A stretch of DNA of 64,000 bases from Ceriagrion tenellum (taxonomy: Eukaryota > Arthropoda > Insecta > Odonata > Coenagrionidae): contig OY720636.1 in NCBI GenBank assembly GCA_963169105.1, positions 67,444,123 through 67,508,122 on the forward strand, given 5' to 3'. Numbering within the stretch: the stretch's first letter is position 1; every line of letters starts with the position of its first letter. Below are positions 21,278 to 32,734 of this stretch, piece by piece. Position numbers and translations under genes: made by a program. The notes under the pieces were generated by a model. It was given only the letters and a program-made list of their open reading frames with translations, ran no database searches and was not told the origin of the DNA.

Positions 21278-22279
21278 GTCCAATCATCATCATACAGAGC
21301 TCCAGAAACTCCAGATAAGCATCTCTTGGCTGTTTCTCCTAAGATAATTAAATAAGATTGAAACTGCAGTATTTGAAGAATAGTTACACATTATATAGAG
21401 ACACAAAGTTGACCAAGTACTTACTTTATTTCATTTATTAGCAACTGAGATATTGTCTCCATTTTTCCTTTCAAAAATAAGGACATTTGGGAATCCGCAA
21501 GCCCGTTGTCTAATTTTTTTCCGTCAATCTCTGGCCTGACAATCTTTGGATATTAAACCTTATGAACAGAGCGTCGTCTGGTCCTGGGGAAGGTCTCACT
21601 GCTGCACATAATTCTGCTCTGAGGACATTTTCATACATATGTTTGTGGCACGCGATACATATGGACGCCCAATTCATTCTCCAACGAAACGCAGGGACCA
21701 TGAAAACTACCTAAGAAGTGGTATAATTCGAATACATGCTGATTATGGATACATTACAACGATAAAGTCGAGAAAACACAAATGGCATCATCATATTCAT
21801 TACAATTTACCTGTATTAGATGAGGTGGTATCGGTGCACGCGGATTTCACTAATGGGCTTATTCAAAAGTCCTTCAGCAGAGTTGACACCACTTATACCA
21901 TTGATAAGCCCGTTCCTGATTCTAGAGAGAGAATTATTTGAGCCCACTCCTGTGGCAATTACTGGCAGCCACTCATGAACTTTGGGTCCAGATTTTTCTA
22001 TATTCTTTTTCCATCAAAATGCACTAACAATGGCGACATATTTTTTTGCATAGCTTCTAAGAAATCAACTTTTGGGTTTCCCGCCCTTTCACACCTAGGC
22101 TTGGGCCCTGCCACGTCGGAATGTGCTAATGCGCTCCCCTTTACTTGCCGAGTGCGGTGCAGAAGCCGACGAAGAACTTGACTCCTTGAAGGATGCTTTG
22201 CTCCAATACACTTCTCATCAGCACCACCGATCAAAAAATAAGCTTTTCTGATCACAGAAATGCCATTCTCGAATTTCAA

Positions 22280-23040
22280 GCATGAAAATGCAGGTGACTG
22301 ACGTTAAAACTATAGGAAAAATTGAGTTATAGAAGCTTGATTTGTCTGACGAAGGAGCGGAGAGAATGAGAAAGATTTGCTGTTTGTGAGTCACTAATTT
22401 GAAATAGTTTCAAGAACTAAGCAAAAATTTCTTCGACTCAGCTTAACTACCTTCGTTCAAAGTACACAGAATCATACTTCAGGTAGACGCGGAGCGTGCT
22501 TATATGAACAAGCGTTTGGTAGGTTAAGCATATCCATGGAGAAAACAAACGTTCTAGCGTACCTACTGAAAACAAGGTCGAATATCCAGATACCGTATAC
22601 CGCTGGAAATCGATTTGTTGAGAAAATGTAATGACTCAACTACATAGTTTCGTCTTTAGCTACATAATTGAAATCGTTTTTTGAGGATTTGCAACTTTGT
22701 CTTCGTTTTATTTTGCAAGTGAAAGTGAGGTTTTGAGAGAACAACTCCTATTTCTGGCATGCCTTCGAGGAGTACTTAAAAGCATGTCAAGTATTCAAAA
22801 CTCTGACCGTTGTCAATGACAAAAGTGAACGAGCAGTCATCCCGTCTCACACTTAACCAACAAATAAACAAAATATATGAAAAAAATCAATATCACTGCA
22901 AAGTATCGATGAATAAAGAAACATCGTAGGTGCAAACAATTCTAAAGTGAAATATCCATATCGATTTTTTTACTGCCATATGGTTAACCTTTGCAGTGCC
23001 AATGCCAACAATAATGTTAATGTATTTTGATTATACCAAT
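22280..23040. other. 5' non-coding part of element X
   Basis: AT-rich DNA between the first recognisable coding block and the right arm. It presumably holds the promoter and leader of the transposon gene, but no signal can be fixed. Confidence 0.35.
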
Positions 23041-23299
23041 TAACATACTTCCTTTTATTGTTCTGTTTATTGTAAACATGAAAAACCCGAAAAATGCGGA
23101 GTATTTCGGGAAAAACTCGGAAAGTCAACGATCAAGAAACATGTGTTGCCTAGCAACCAGGTGTCGTCACGGTTTTTTTAAAACCATTATTTTGGCTATT
23201 AAAACAGCAAGGCAGTATTTTATCAGCCACGAAAAATTTACACAGTAAATGGTATACCGATCGCGAGAAAATTGTATCGATGCATACAATATATACTTA

Positions 23300-23760
23300 A
23301 CTATTTTTGAAAATTAATCATATTGTCACCGCAGTAAATTCTTCGGGATCACAATCACTTCGTTTACCAATCAAACCCAGGTCGTTATGATCTCGGACCG
23401 ATCTGAACATTCTAAGCCTGCCGACTCAGATCACCTGGTTTACCAATGCGAAATCCATTGAAATATCGATTTGAATCGGTTCATCGCGATTTTCAAATCT
23501 CAGACTGACAGAGAAAGCGGGCCGAGTTATCCCGCTTCTCATACTCGAATATGGTCTCTATCATGATTGGAAAACTATCTCGCTCTCACTGCCTAATTGC
23601 TTATAATTTCAGTCATTTAAATGTACTATATTGCACAATTAATAATGTAATATTAAATTCATGCCTCACACGACAGCTGAAATGAAACCTTATAATTCGA
23701 ATGTGATCTCCATTATGTCTAGGGAACTATCTCGCTTAAATAACCATAAAGAGGTAAATA
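23300..23760. mobile_element. Partial foldback family F copy
   Basis: Shares ATATTGTCACCGCA with the inner left arm of the 8992-10172 element, and ATTCGAATGTGATCTCCATTA / GACTAGGGAA-like segments with its outer arm, in inverted halves (about 23540-23600 and 23690-23745). Heavily diverged. Confidence 0.5.
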
Positions 23761-24190
23761 AAGCAATAGGCCCCTACTGGTTTTCAACCATGAACCTCAA
23801 AATCCCATGAAACTCGTAGGTAACATAATAAAAAGAAGCCAACTTAAGTCCAAAAAATATCTATCATTACTTTGAGGCAGATTGCCTTTTTATTGCATCA
23901 AATCAGGTTTCAGGACGCGTTCATTGATCAAGAATTTGATGAACATTCAGTCACCAATTTATGAAATGTTTTCCAAATAATTTCCTAAAATGTCACGCTA
24001 AAATAATTCGAATGCTTTTCCAAATGAAAACAGCGGCATATGATTCGGAGTAATTTCCTTTTAAACTTTTAGGAACCACAAGACGTTACAGTCAGCACAT
24101 TTCCTGCGCTTTTCGTAGGACTAATCCTTCAAAAAAGGGTTGTTAGAAGCATGACACTGAAAAATAGAAAGGAACTGTCAAACCATTTAT
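23761..24190. other. Interval with no recognisable feature
   Basis: No similarity, repeat or RNA gene that I can support. Confidence 0.45.
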
Positions 24191-24194
24191 CAGC

Positions 24195-24580
24195 ATATTT
24201 AGATTGCTTCCATTACAGCGCTTGTATTTGTTCAAGGTAATGGTATTATCTTATGTAATGAGTGGAAATATGCCAACTGTATCTGGCAGATCACTTAAGT
24301 TTAATTTGAGATGGGGACATGTTTAATTAATCAAGCCAAATTTAACAATTTTTAAGCGAACCTTTTTTATATTGTTTCAAAAGTTTATAATGTTTCCTGC
24401 TACTATAAAAAAATACGAAAAGTAATAACATACTTCTTCGGTTGGCCAAGTTTTGTATATTGGCTGAGGAAGATATTGTTAGATTTTTCTAAAATATTAT
24501 GTACTATTCTTTCCTGAAACTTAGTGCTACTTTTTAAAGTTTAAGGCACCATCATTATTTTATTATTACTACCACTACTT
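24195..24580 (+). mobile_element. Non-LTR 3' end, relative of the 13.1-13.8 kb copy
   Basis: Broken translation gives LPPLQRLYLFKVMVLSYVMS and GNMPTVSGRS, aligning with LPLRHLYLFKVLKLFYARSG and NMPSVYDN in the 13216 copy, and ends in ATTATTTTATTATTACTACC. Older and more eroded than its relative. Confidence 0.45.
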
Positions 24581-24784
24581 TTCTATGATGTATGAGATGA
24601 TTGCGTTAAAATTATGTACCATATCATGTTTATGTTGAGGGTTGCCTCAGCGCAGGTACCCCTCAGAGGTAACCTAGTTTTCATGTGGATGAAATGTAAA
24701 TTCAATGATTCAATTTATTGTTCATTTCAAAATGAAAACAATTGTAACTTTCCTTACATAATTTGTCTTCTTTGCCGACCGTGG

Positions 24785-24810
24785 TTTCAGCACCTAGTGC
24801 CATTATCAAG
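24785..24810 (-). ncRNA. Degenerate hammerhead-like motif at Penelope 3' end
   Basis: Minus strand: CTTGATAA, one base, stem GGCAC/GTGCT with loop TAG, then GAAA (24788-24785) and CCAC. The core has an extra base and a G-to-A change against CTGANGA, so it is probably inactive. Confidence 0.35.
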
Positions 24811-24839
24811 GTACAATTATTCAAAACACTCCACTATAT

Positions 24840-24910
24840 ATACTGTATGGGAGGGGGAAGGGGGTCAGAGAGAGAGGGGGGGCTAGGTAGGGGGAGGGAA
24901 GTGAGACGAA
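24840..24910. repeat. G/A-rich simple tract
   Basis: GGGAGGGGGAAGGGGG-type purine tract within the 3' non-coding part of the minus-strand Penelope copy. Confidence 0.6.
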
Positions 24911-26104
24911 GAAAGCCGTTGATGGTGACGGTCAGGCAGCATTATCATGGAGTTGTCGGACACAAGGGAGAACAAGGTTTAAAAGAGGTGACCTGTCTTT
25001 AAAAAAAACCATATCATTGCATAACTTAGCCGGGCTATGAGCAATTTCATGTGCCATTTCATATTGCTCAAAGAAATCCAACTTAGCTCCTTTGTCAAAA
25101 TGGTGTAAAACAGTCAAACGTCAAAAGCACTAAAATGATTAAAACCTCACAAATGTTTAGCAAAACAGGATTTATCGTCACCATTAATAAAACGTAACCT
25201 ATGCTCCTTCACTCTGTCCTTAAATTTTCTGCCTGTTTGACCAATGTAATTCATGTCACATCTTATCACATTTTAATTTGTAAACACCACTCCTGCCTAA
25301 AGGGTCATACCGGTCTTTAAAATTGAATAAAATTCTTCCGATTGTCACAGGGCTATAAAATGAAGCATTAAACCTATCAACTGGTACAATTTTCTGCAAT
25401 TTACAAGTCAAGTTACCAATAAAAGGAAGTTTAACCCAGCGATTTGGTAGGGAGCTATGGACAGGCAGGGACGTACGTGTTTGAATGGCCTTTCTTTGGC
25501 GACAACGGTGTAATAACTTGTTTATAAGGTTTTCATCGAACCCATTCCGACTAGCCAATGACTTTATTACATTCAATTCCTGACTAAATTTTTCGGTGGA
25601 TAAAGGTACATTAACTAGTCTATGGACCATGGATCGAAAGGCAGCGAGTTTGTGGGTGAGGTGGTGTGAAGAGTCAAAAGGTATTAAAACATCCGTAAAA
25701 GTTGGTTTTCTAAAAATATTAAAATCGTGTCGTCCACTAGAAATCGAGATATTTAAATCTAAAAAAACTTGTGAAATCGCCCCCATGTTCTAAAGTAAAA
25801 TTTATATTATCATGTAATGAATTTAAAAAGGTTTTTAAAGAGATCCCATTGGCGTAATGACCCAGTCCATAAGCATAAAACATCATCAACGTACCGAAAC
25901 CAATAAAATACGTTCATCAAAAGAGGGTGTTTGGAATTGAAAAGTTTACACTCTAAGTTATTCATAAATATTTCGGCTAAAATAGGTGAAAGAGGGGAGC
26001 CTATTGCAAAACCGGACTTCTGTTGGTAGTAGTCACCATTAAAAATAAAATATTTTTGTACAAGGCACACAGTAAGCAAGTTTTTAATATCTTATTGAAT
26101 GACA

Positions 26105-27245
26105 TCGTCACAGTTCGGATTTTTAAGTAGCTCGGATTGGGATTTTTATTGTTGCTGAGAGCAAAAAATAAACTTTACTTCACTACAGAGTAAAAGTAGG
26201 GGCAACGGCCTCCGCATCTCTGAGGCTACACAAAACACGCTGTAGTAGTAAAACATCTGGTTCGAAAGCCATGGAGAGCGGTAATGTTAGAAAATAATGG
26301 AGACGACACTCCCCTTGATTCTATAAATAATTACCCTTTTACAGTATTTAAGCCTCACGCTGGCTTTTTTTTCCGGTGAGCACATTAGATTTCCATAATG
26401 CCTCGTTCTGACTACCGTCTAACTTCCCTTATTTTATTTTCCTGATATTGTCTACCGTAGTATGTAGGAGTTCGTGAGATATTAAAATTTCGTCTGAAAA
26501 TAAAAGTTTTTAATTTACATAAAAGGTTGACGTCCCTCAGCAGGGCATCGTGACGAACAAATACAGAGCAAGCTGTATGAAAAAGGAATCCATGTGGTTT
26601 TTAAGGCTTTCGAAATGCGTTTTTTTAGCAAATGACACCTTTCTCTATTTATTTAAAAAGCAGCACACTCTGCTTCACCTTCATGATCGTCTTTGTCATT
26701 ATCGTTACTTATTATTTGCACTTCCTGACCCTGATACCTCTGTAGTGACAACGTTAGGAACTGTTGATTACCATTGGTACGCACGTGTAGTCACATTATG
26801 AATTCAGCCTACCACCATGCGGACCATCGTAAATTTTTGAAGTAGGGAATGATTTTTTGTGACCTCGGGAACTCTTGCAGTCATTCGCAGGGAACGAGAT
26901 ATGGGGGACCCTGGAAAAACCGGAAATTTAGGAGGAAAATAAATAGTTATTTTTCGTATATGTTAACCAGTAATGGAAAAACCTGGCAATGTTTAGATCC
27001 TTCAAGGACATTTCCACATTTTTCACCGAGAAAGTTGGGAATATTCATTGCAGTAAGCCATAATCCATAATCATATCCATAACCGCTGCTCTAACAGGAA
27101 TGCCACGTGACTACACGTGCGTGCCAATTGTTACTATGGTTACTTCATTTTACCAAAGAAATGTATGGTAAAGTAAATGGTCATACTTCTAACAATGACC
27201 ACAGAAGTCCCCACCTATCACAATCGCAGAGTTGTGAACAGCGCA
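26105..27245. other. Interval with no recognisable feature
   Basis: Several short ORFs but no supportable similarity, splice structure or repeat. Confidence 0.45.
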
Positions 27246-27246
27246 C

Positions 27247-27450
27247 ATTCATTGGTCGTTAAAAACTAAGATTAGTTGACTGCAGCCCTCCACTCTTCCC
27301 TATCTAATGCTAGTTCCCTTACCTGCTGGTATCTCCTCCTATGTACTTCCCTCTTTCATTTGTCCATGAACTTATTCCTGGGTCATCTTCTGGGGACCTT
27401 CCTCTCCATTTTGCCTTCAATTATGTTCTTCTGGCCATCACTTGGTATGT
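27247..27450 (-). mobile_element. Non-LTR RT C-terminal tail (family B), truncated
   Basis: Family B is defined by an RT C-terminus with the GKIEGKxxxGRPRxxFMDQIK block and REQALDREGWR, followed by a short tail with CAATCTTAG. This copy preserves the antisense of that block (GTCCATGAACTTATTCCTGG and GCCCTCCACTCTTCCCTATC) and is non-coding. Other copies: 34467-34900, 44913-45230, 57545-58103, 59339-59890. Confidence 0.6.
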
Positions 27451-27691
27451 GGCGAAATGTACCTGCGGAAGTCCAGGTAAACTTGATAAACATACAAGTA
27501 ATCGTAATTTTTTAGTAAAGATACTGAATTTTTAACCAACCTTACCCATTTTGACCCCTAAAAATACAACCAAAAATATTCAATGCAAAGTAAAGGGAGT
27601 TCGCTGCAATAGAAGTAACGTTTGTCATAGTACTTTAAATCGTTCGCTCTGGCAGGCTCTTTGAGAAGCGGATTCCTATTGATGATTCTGA

Positions 27692-27819
27692 TAGGTTGGA
27701 TATTTGGGGGAGGGGGGCGAAAAACTGAGGTCATTTGCGCCATAGGGGTTTGGTGGATAGGTCAATAGGGAAGGATTATCGTGGAATGGAGGAAGAGTGG
27801 AGAGAAACCCGGCGTCGGC
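27692..27819 (-). repeat. SINE body, 3' side (outer flank of the 216-bp array)
   Basis: GGTTGGATATTTGGGGG-AGG...GAGGTCATTTGCGCCATA and GAGAAACCCGGCGTC match the SINE at 51065-51365 in order and spacing. It joins the first array unit at 27820. Confidence 0.6.
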
Positions 27820-28915
27820 ATTACACTGCTCTTAATGACAGACGCCAAGGGGGCCACGGTTTAACGTCACGATGGAGTACTGAACTTGAAATGCCCCAGG
27901 GTCAATTTATTCGATATGTTGCACCATCGATATGAGTCTCGAAGATGCGAAGAATCGAGATATCGAACAACCTTGGAAATACCCTCGACAAGACACTCAA
28001 GCAGGGATCGGATTTTCTCTTATCCACCTCGAGGGATTACACTGCTCTTAATGACAGACGCCAAGGGGGCCACGGTTTAACGTCACGATGGAGTACTGAA
28101 CTTGAAATGCCCCAGGGTCAATTTATTCGATATGTTGCACCATCGATATGAGTCTCGAAGATGCGAAGAATCGAGATATCGAACAACCTTGGAAATACCC
28201 TCGACAAGAAACTCAAGCAGGGATCGGATTTTCTCTTATCCACCTCGAGGGATTACACTGCTCTTAATGACAGACGCCAAGGGGGGCACGGTTTAACGTC
28301 ACGATGGAGTGCTGAACTTGAAATGCCCCAGGGTCAATTTATTCGATATGTTGCACCATCGATATGAGTCTCGAAGATGCGAAGAATCGAGATATCGAAC
28401 AACCTTGGAAATACCCTCGACAAGACACTCAAGCAGGGATCGGATTTTCTCTTATCCACCTCGAGGGATTACACTGCTCTTAATGACAGACGCCAAGGGG
28501 GCCACGGTTTAACGTCACGATGGAGTACTGAACTTGAAATGCCCCAGGGTCAATTTATTCGATATGTTGCACCATCGATATGAGTCTCGAAGATGCGAAG
28601 AATCGAGATATCGAACAACCTTGGAAATACCCTCGACAAGAAACTCAAGCAGGGATCGGATTTTCTCTTATCCACCTCGAGGGATTACACTGCTCTTAAT
28701 GACAGACGCCAAGGGGGCCACGGTTTAACGTCACGATGGAGTACTGAACTTGAAATTCCCCAGGGTCAATTTATTCGATATGTTGCACCATCGATATGAG
28801 TCTCGAAGATGCGAAGAATCGAGATATCGAACAACCTTGGAAATACCCTCGACAAGACACTCAAGCAGGGATCGGATTTTCTCTTATCCACCTCGAGGGA
28901 TTACACTGCTCTTAA
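27820..28915. repeat. 216-bp tandem array (5 full units plus 16 bp)
   Basis: Units begin ATTACACTGCTCTTAATGAC at 27820, 28036, 28252, 28468 and 28684; a sixth begins at 28900 and is cut at 28915. Units are nearly identical. The base in GACAAGA(C/A)ACTC alternates C, A, C, A, C (27994, 28210, 28426, 28642, 28858), hinting at a 432-bp dimeric history. The unit is an internal part of a tRNA-derived SINE, not a free satellite. Because 216 is divisible by 3, the same ORFs recur in each unit; they are not genes. Confidence 0.95.
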
Positions 28916-31900
28916 CAAAGATTATATACACAGGAAAGATAGTCATCTGTGTGTTAAAAATGGCGTCATAAGTTTTTACTGGCTACAGTGGCGACCTTGA
29001 TCGTTTAATACGGTCAAAGAGAGAACTACGCAGTTAGCGGCGGGAAATTTGAAGTTTCCCAGGTTTGTTTTTCTTCATGGTAGCTGAATAACTGCCGCAA
29101 GCTTTTATTATTTCTATTAATGTGCCACTATTATCATACGGATAGCAAAACCATACTCTTGCAGCGATGCCGGCTGAAAATTCACACATGAATCAGGAAA
29201 ATCACAAACTTAGCAGTGGTTCAGTTGAACCCTAGGAAAAAATTTCATACTCAACAAAATATTTTTGCAGGGTTTTCCCCTTCAACTCAGATTCTAAACA
29301 TAAACAAAGAAAATAATTAATTTAGCAACGGTTTATTTAGCTTGTGTTTACAAGTCTACTGTTTCTCCATTCACTTTAACATTTACTAACAAGGTCACAG
29401 AAAGAACAAGTAGTAGGTGTGAACAACTTAATATCAAAAACGAAAATTAACAACCAACACACAGATATTGAAGTACATTACAGTAGAAAGCGCTCTTGAT
29501 AAACATTTAAGTTAAATAACGGATTTGTCTCATTTATTTACCCCTCCATTCCTCAATGTCAATATACACAGCAAAGAAGTAGATTAGTTATAGTACATAC
29601 CGACACTGATAACAAACATTTCATTTTTACCTTGGATTGATCTGACTACCACTTAAGGCCATTGAAAGAATTCCTTATGGAAGCAAGGGGCATTAGTTAA
29701 AAATTTAGTGCACACAGGTCGAAGAATAGCCATCTTCATCTAATAACATGAGTATTCATGTAGGCTGAAACGAAACAAAAAATAGTAGTATGTAATTATC
29801 AAAATTAATGAATTAATGAAACAAATCTAATTGTGAAAATTTTAAAACCTATTAACTCATACCTGTAACAAAGTTAGTTGTAGGTAGTAAATTGGCTTTC
29901 CTTAAGAATACTTCCAAAGATGAAAAAGAAACAAAATTCTCCTCAGCTTTTCTTGCCTCACCGTGATGTAACCAACCAAATGCTCAAAATAATGAACCAG
30001 TATCCACCACATAACCCAAGATGTAGTTAACAAAAAAGGACAAAGTAATAAGCCATAACAAATCACACGAAGGAAAAAAGTGTTAACTCTAAAAGTGAAT
30101 ACATTAACAACCTCATCATTTTAAAAATAAACATGAAAAACAATGAGACAAGAGAGAGATCCAAATAGCAATTAGCCCTACTAACAAATACATTGAAAAA
30201 ATAAAGGTTGTAAGAAGATCATGATGCCTCAATGGACTTAGTAAAAAAAATTAATTAAACCCACTAAAATGGGGAGAAGGGCTAAGGCATTACTGTCCAA
30301 AAAGATAAAATAAATAATAAACAATCCATCAAGGTATCAATGACCAGAACCATATACTGCATTCTAGAGCTGGAAACATTCTCCGTTAATCGTCTTGAAT
30401 GGTATACAATTCAAAATTCCAGTAGCGCTAAGTCCAAATGTCCTGAAATAAGTTTTAGACAAGATAGAATTCAACCAGGTTCAAGAACAAGAAAATATCA
30501 CATTAGTAATAGCAAAATTTTAACATTAATAATTAAATAAGAGATTCTCAAATGTCACAAAATAATCTGCACTCATTAGCTACAATCACCAAAAACACTC
30601 AACCATCTTTGACATGTAGCTTCATTGGTTCAGCAGCTCAAAACAAATGCATACGTACAACAATATCATGAAACAGATAAACAGTCTATGTCAGCATCCA
30701 ACGTAAGTTGAAAACATTTCATGGAAATATCACACTGATACATTCACTTCTTACCATTATTTGCATCCTTCCTTCATCCATTCAAGAAAAATTGTTGTCA
30801 GGGCTATTTTTATCAATTAAGTATAAGCATTTTAAGTATTCAAACATGCAATGCTCTGTCATATTTTACCACAAAAACCAACAACATTCTACCTTCATCA
30901 ACATGACGCTTAAGTGGTTCAACCGATCAAAGTAATCTTTGGTTCAAAGCAATTGTATGCTCACCATTAATTCCTGAAAAAGGTTTACAGTCATATGTAT
31001 ACAAACAAGGAAAAAGTGCAATCATCTCATGGAGTCATCAATAATAATACTTACATTCACATCTTTCAATTATGACTTCCGTTCCTCATCCATCGTTGAA
31101 AATTCTTGTCAGGGCAATTATGTTATCATCCAAAATATATTGTATTTTGTTAAATGGAACCGATTGAGACAGAGCAATCAATTTCAGATGCCGACTTACG
31201 TTCATGCTATATTACATCAACAGTTGAGATGAGTGTCCAATCCTCTCCTTTCTTTAATTTATTTCTATCACTTAACTTGTCTAATGGGTATCAGAATTAT
31301 TCCAACGGACGTAGAAGATTATACACTACATCCACGAACACGTTCCAGTTCGGTGCAGAGTACAAGGCAGCTTTTGCATCACAATAATCACTTTGCACTA
31401 AAGATGTGATTTCATCGTTCTCGTCACCACCAATGATAAGTAATACAGAAACAGAAATTGTGACTTCCGGGCAATCTCAAAAAATGAATAAACTTTGAAA
31501 CTAGACAAAAATGGACTATAATCTATAAAACCATATCTGCATCGTAAATCGGTGAAAGAATTAAGACAGCAATAACTAGGGAGAATCTTATCGATGATAA
31601 ATTGATACAAACATACCTTTCTGGTTCTCTAGGAAATTTAAAAAACTTGTGCTCGGCAGATACCGAGGTACATCTGACGGCCGCACACTTCTTGTTACGC
31701 AAATACAACAGATCCATTGCGATACAGCGAAATAATTTCTACGGAAATAATGAAATTATATCCAGCAATAATGGCGTGACAACGAAATAATATGGGCAAT
31801 AGTATGGGCGGGAAAAAACAACTAAAGATATGAGTGAGGAAACTTGTTTAGACAAAAGAAACACACAGGCCGCCTATTGTTCCTAAGAAATCAGTGAGGA

Positions 31901-32344
31901 AACTGCATAAGTTTAATTTTGACGATGGGATGGGTTTCTCCTGAATTTTGATATATTCTATTCAAAGCATAAATCATTGTATTGCCTAAAAGATCAAATA
32001 TGTAAACGATTTAAGAGCTATAGGGTTAGATTAATGTTTTTCTTTTTTTAATTTACACTTGAAATCGTAAAGTTGGTATGATTGAGAGACTTGTTTTACT
32101 CGAACCAGTGAATCTGAGGCGAAAATTTACATTAAATGCATATATAATGTAAATTCATCATCATTGATTAAAGCAGTACATTCTTATACTTCCAAAAACG
32201 CATAAAAAGAGCGAATATCGTGCATTTAGCAATGACTGATTTTTCGCGATTGCAGCGCTCTCGATGTTTTTCTCTAAACTAAGCCTCCTCAGGAACTAAT
32301 GCAAACTTGCTACATCATACGGTAATCTTACTTTCAGAGGGCTG
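28916..32344. mobile_element. 3.43-kb insertion with 8-bp target duplication (THAP-bearing, P-like?)
   Basis: GCTCTTAA occurs at 28908-28915 and 32345-32352; deleting one copy plus the interior restores an uninterrupted sixth 216-bp unit, so the boundaries are firm. The interior is AT-rich with a minus-strand THAP-like exon at 31617-31717. An 8-bp duplication with a THAP domain points to the P-element superfamily, but the ends (CAAAGATTATA at left; CAGCCCTCTGAAAG read inward from the right) do not form clear inverted repeats, and no transposase core was found. The superfamily is therefore inference. Confidence 0.6.
31617..31717 (-). CDS. THAP-like zinc finger, first coding exon
   Basis: The minus strand opens with ATG at 31717 and reads MDLLYLRNKKCAAVRCTSVS, then AEHKFFKFPREPE, followed by a consensus donor (AAAG|GTATGT, GT at 31616-31615). 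C-x4-C followed by FFxFP and a basic residue is the N-terminal half of a THAP DNA-binding domain. The second exon with the conserved W and C-x2-H could not be located confidently. THAP domains occur in P-element transposases and in host proteins; the location inside a defined insertion favours a transposon gene. Confidence 0.45.
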
Positions 32345-32660
32345 GCTCTTAATGACAGACGCCAAGGGGGGCACGGTTTAACGTCACGATGGAGTGCTGA
32401 ACTTGAAATGCCCCAGGGTCAATTTATTCGATATGTTGCACCATCGATATGAGTCTCGAAGATGCGAAGAATCGAGATATCGAACAACCTTGGAAATACC
32501 CTCGACAAGACACTCATGCAGGGATCGGTTTTTCTCTTATCCACCTCGAGGGATACTAAAAAACTAAAAAATATCCACCTCGGCCGGGATTTGAACCCTG
32601 ACCATTGGTATGGTAGGCAATCACGTTTGTCACAACACCAATCCAATCCCCGATGATTCG
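32345..32660 (-). repeat. SINE, tRNA-related head plus last 216-bp unit
   Basis: From 32345 the sixth array unit continues to about 32552 and then runs through a spacer (ACTAAAAAACTAAAAAA) into a minus-strand tRNA-like head: A-box-like TTGGTGTTGTGACAAACG and B-box GGTTCAAATCCC. The unit shares two variants (GGGGGGCAC and GAGTGCTG) with the third array unit. Together with 27692-28915 this is one SINE whose body was amplified and later split. Confidence 0.7.
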
Positions 32661-32734
32661 AGTAGCATTTATTTATTGCCACCCATTCTCCTATCGTGTT
32701 CATATTGGCATATGTCTCTATTATTACACTGATG

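Larger units (their letters stand above)
18888..22279 (-). pseudogene. Broken transposase-like gene of element X
   Basis: Pieces in order from 22279 downward: SRSQVLRRLLHRT (N-terminal), about 21900-21780 in another frame LESGTGLSM and CTDTTSSNTG, 21701-21510 HMYENVLRAE and PSPGPDDALF, about 21300 QPRDAYLEFLELCMM, about 21200 FLAPGAVNDV, about 21050 HYVQAWFLAPLPL, then beyond the piggyBac insertion 19467-19243 APMQTLNFLRN, KYLWNLGDEF, VEIKRKMVAAL, and 19050-18888 NDVAERAVAQ to the stop. These blocks match an uncharacterised family abundant in invertebrate genomes with a D-T-T-x-S-N-T-G motif. Frameshifts and stops abound, so it is inactive. Function as a transposase is inference from the inverted ends. 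Confidence 0.6.
18530..23291 (-). mobile_element. DNA transposon with ~250-bp inverted ends (element X)
   Basis: Left arm 18539-18786 and right arm 23041-23291 are inverted copies, sharing for example ATTGTATGCATCGATACAAT at the tips, GGTATACC, the GTTGCTAGGCAAC boxes and AACAGAACAA at the inner ends. Between them a broken minus-strand gene (about 22279 to 18888) has the pieces of one invertebrate-wide protein family in correct order, interrupted by a piggyBac-type element (19470-21038) and by a 45-bp family A tail (21233-21277). The combination suggests an autonomous DNA transposon, though the superfamily is not one I can name. Confidence 0.65.
24785..26100 (-). mobile_element. Penelope-like element remnant (minus strand)
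   Basis: From 26079: a segment with KSGFAIGSPLSPILAEIF (RT motif B) and FRYVDDVLCLW (motif C, DD intact). After a frame change near 25790-25810, the 25786-25256 part covers FRKPTFTDVLIPFDSSHH, an NxP-type connection domain, and GVYKLKC, then at about 25250-25000 NYIGQTGRKFKDRVKEH and HFDKGAKLDFFEQYEMAHE give the GIY-YIG nuclease with its glutamate. A degenerate hammerhead-like motif (24785-24810) closes it. The N-terminal half is missing. A lineage distinct from the 10.3 kb element. Confidence 0.8.

Noticed and set aside
27735..29000. Series of nearly identical ORFs of 64-68 codons (MRRIEISNNLGNTL... and MKCPRVNLFD...)
   Set aside because: They are the 216-bp repeat read in two frames; 216 is divisible by 3, so any open frame recurs. 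No start context or protein similarity.
28916..32344. piggyBac insertion at TTAA within CTCTTAA
   Set aside because: Duplication extends to 8 bp (GCTCTTAA) on both sides and the ends lack piggyBac-like inverted termini.
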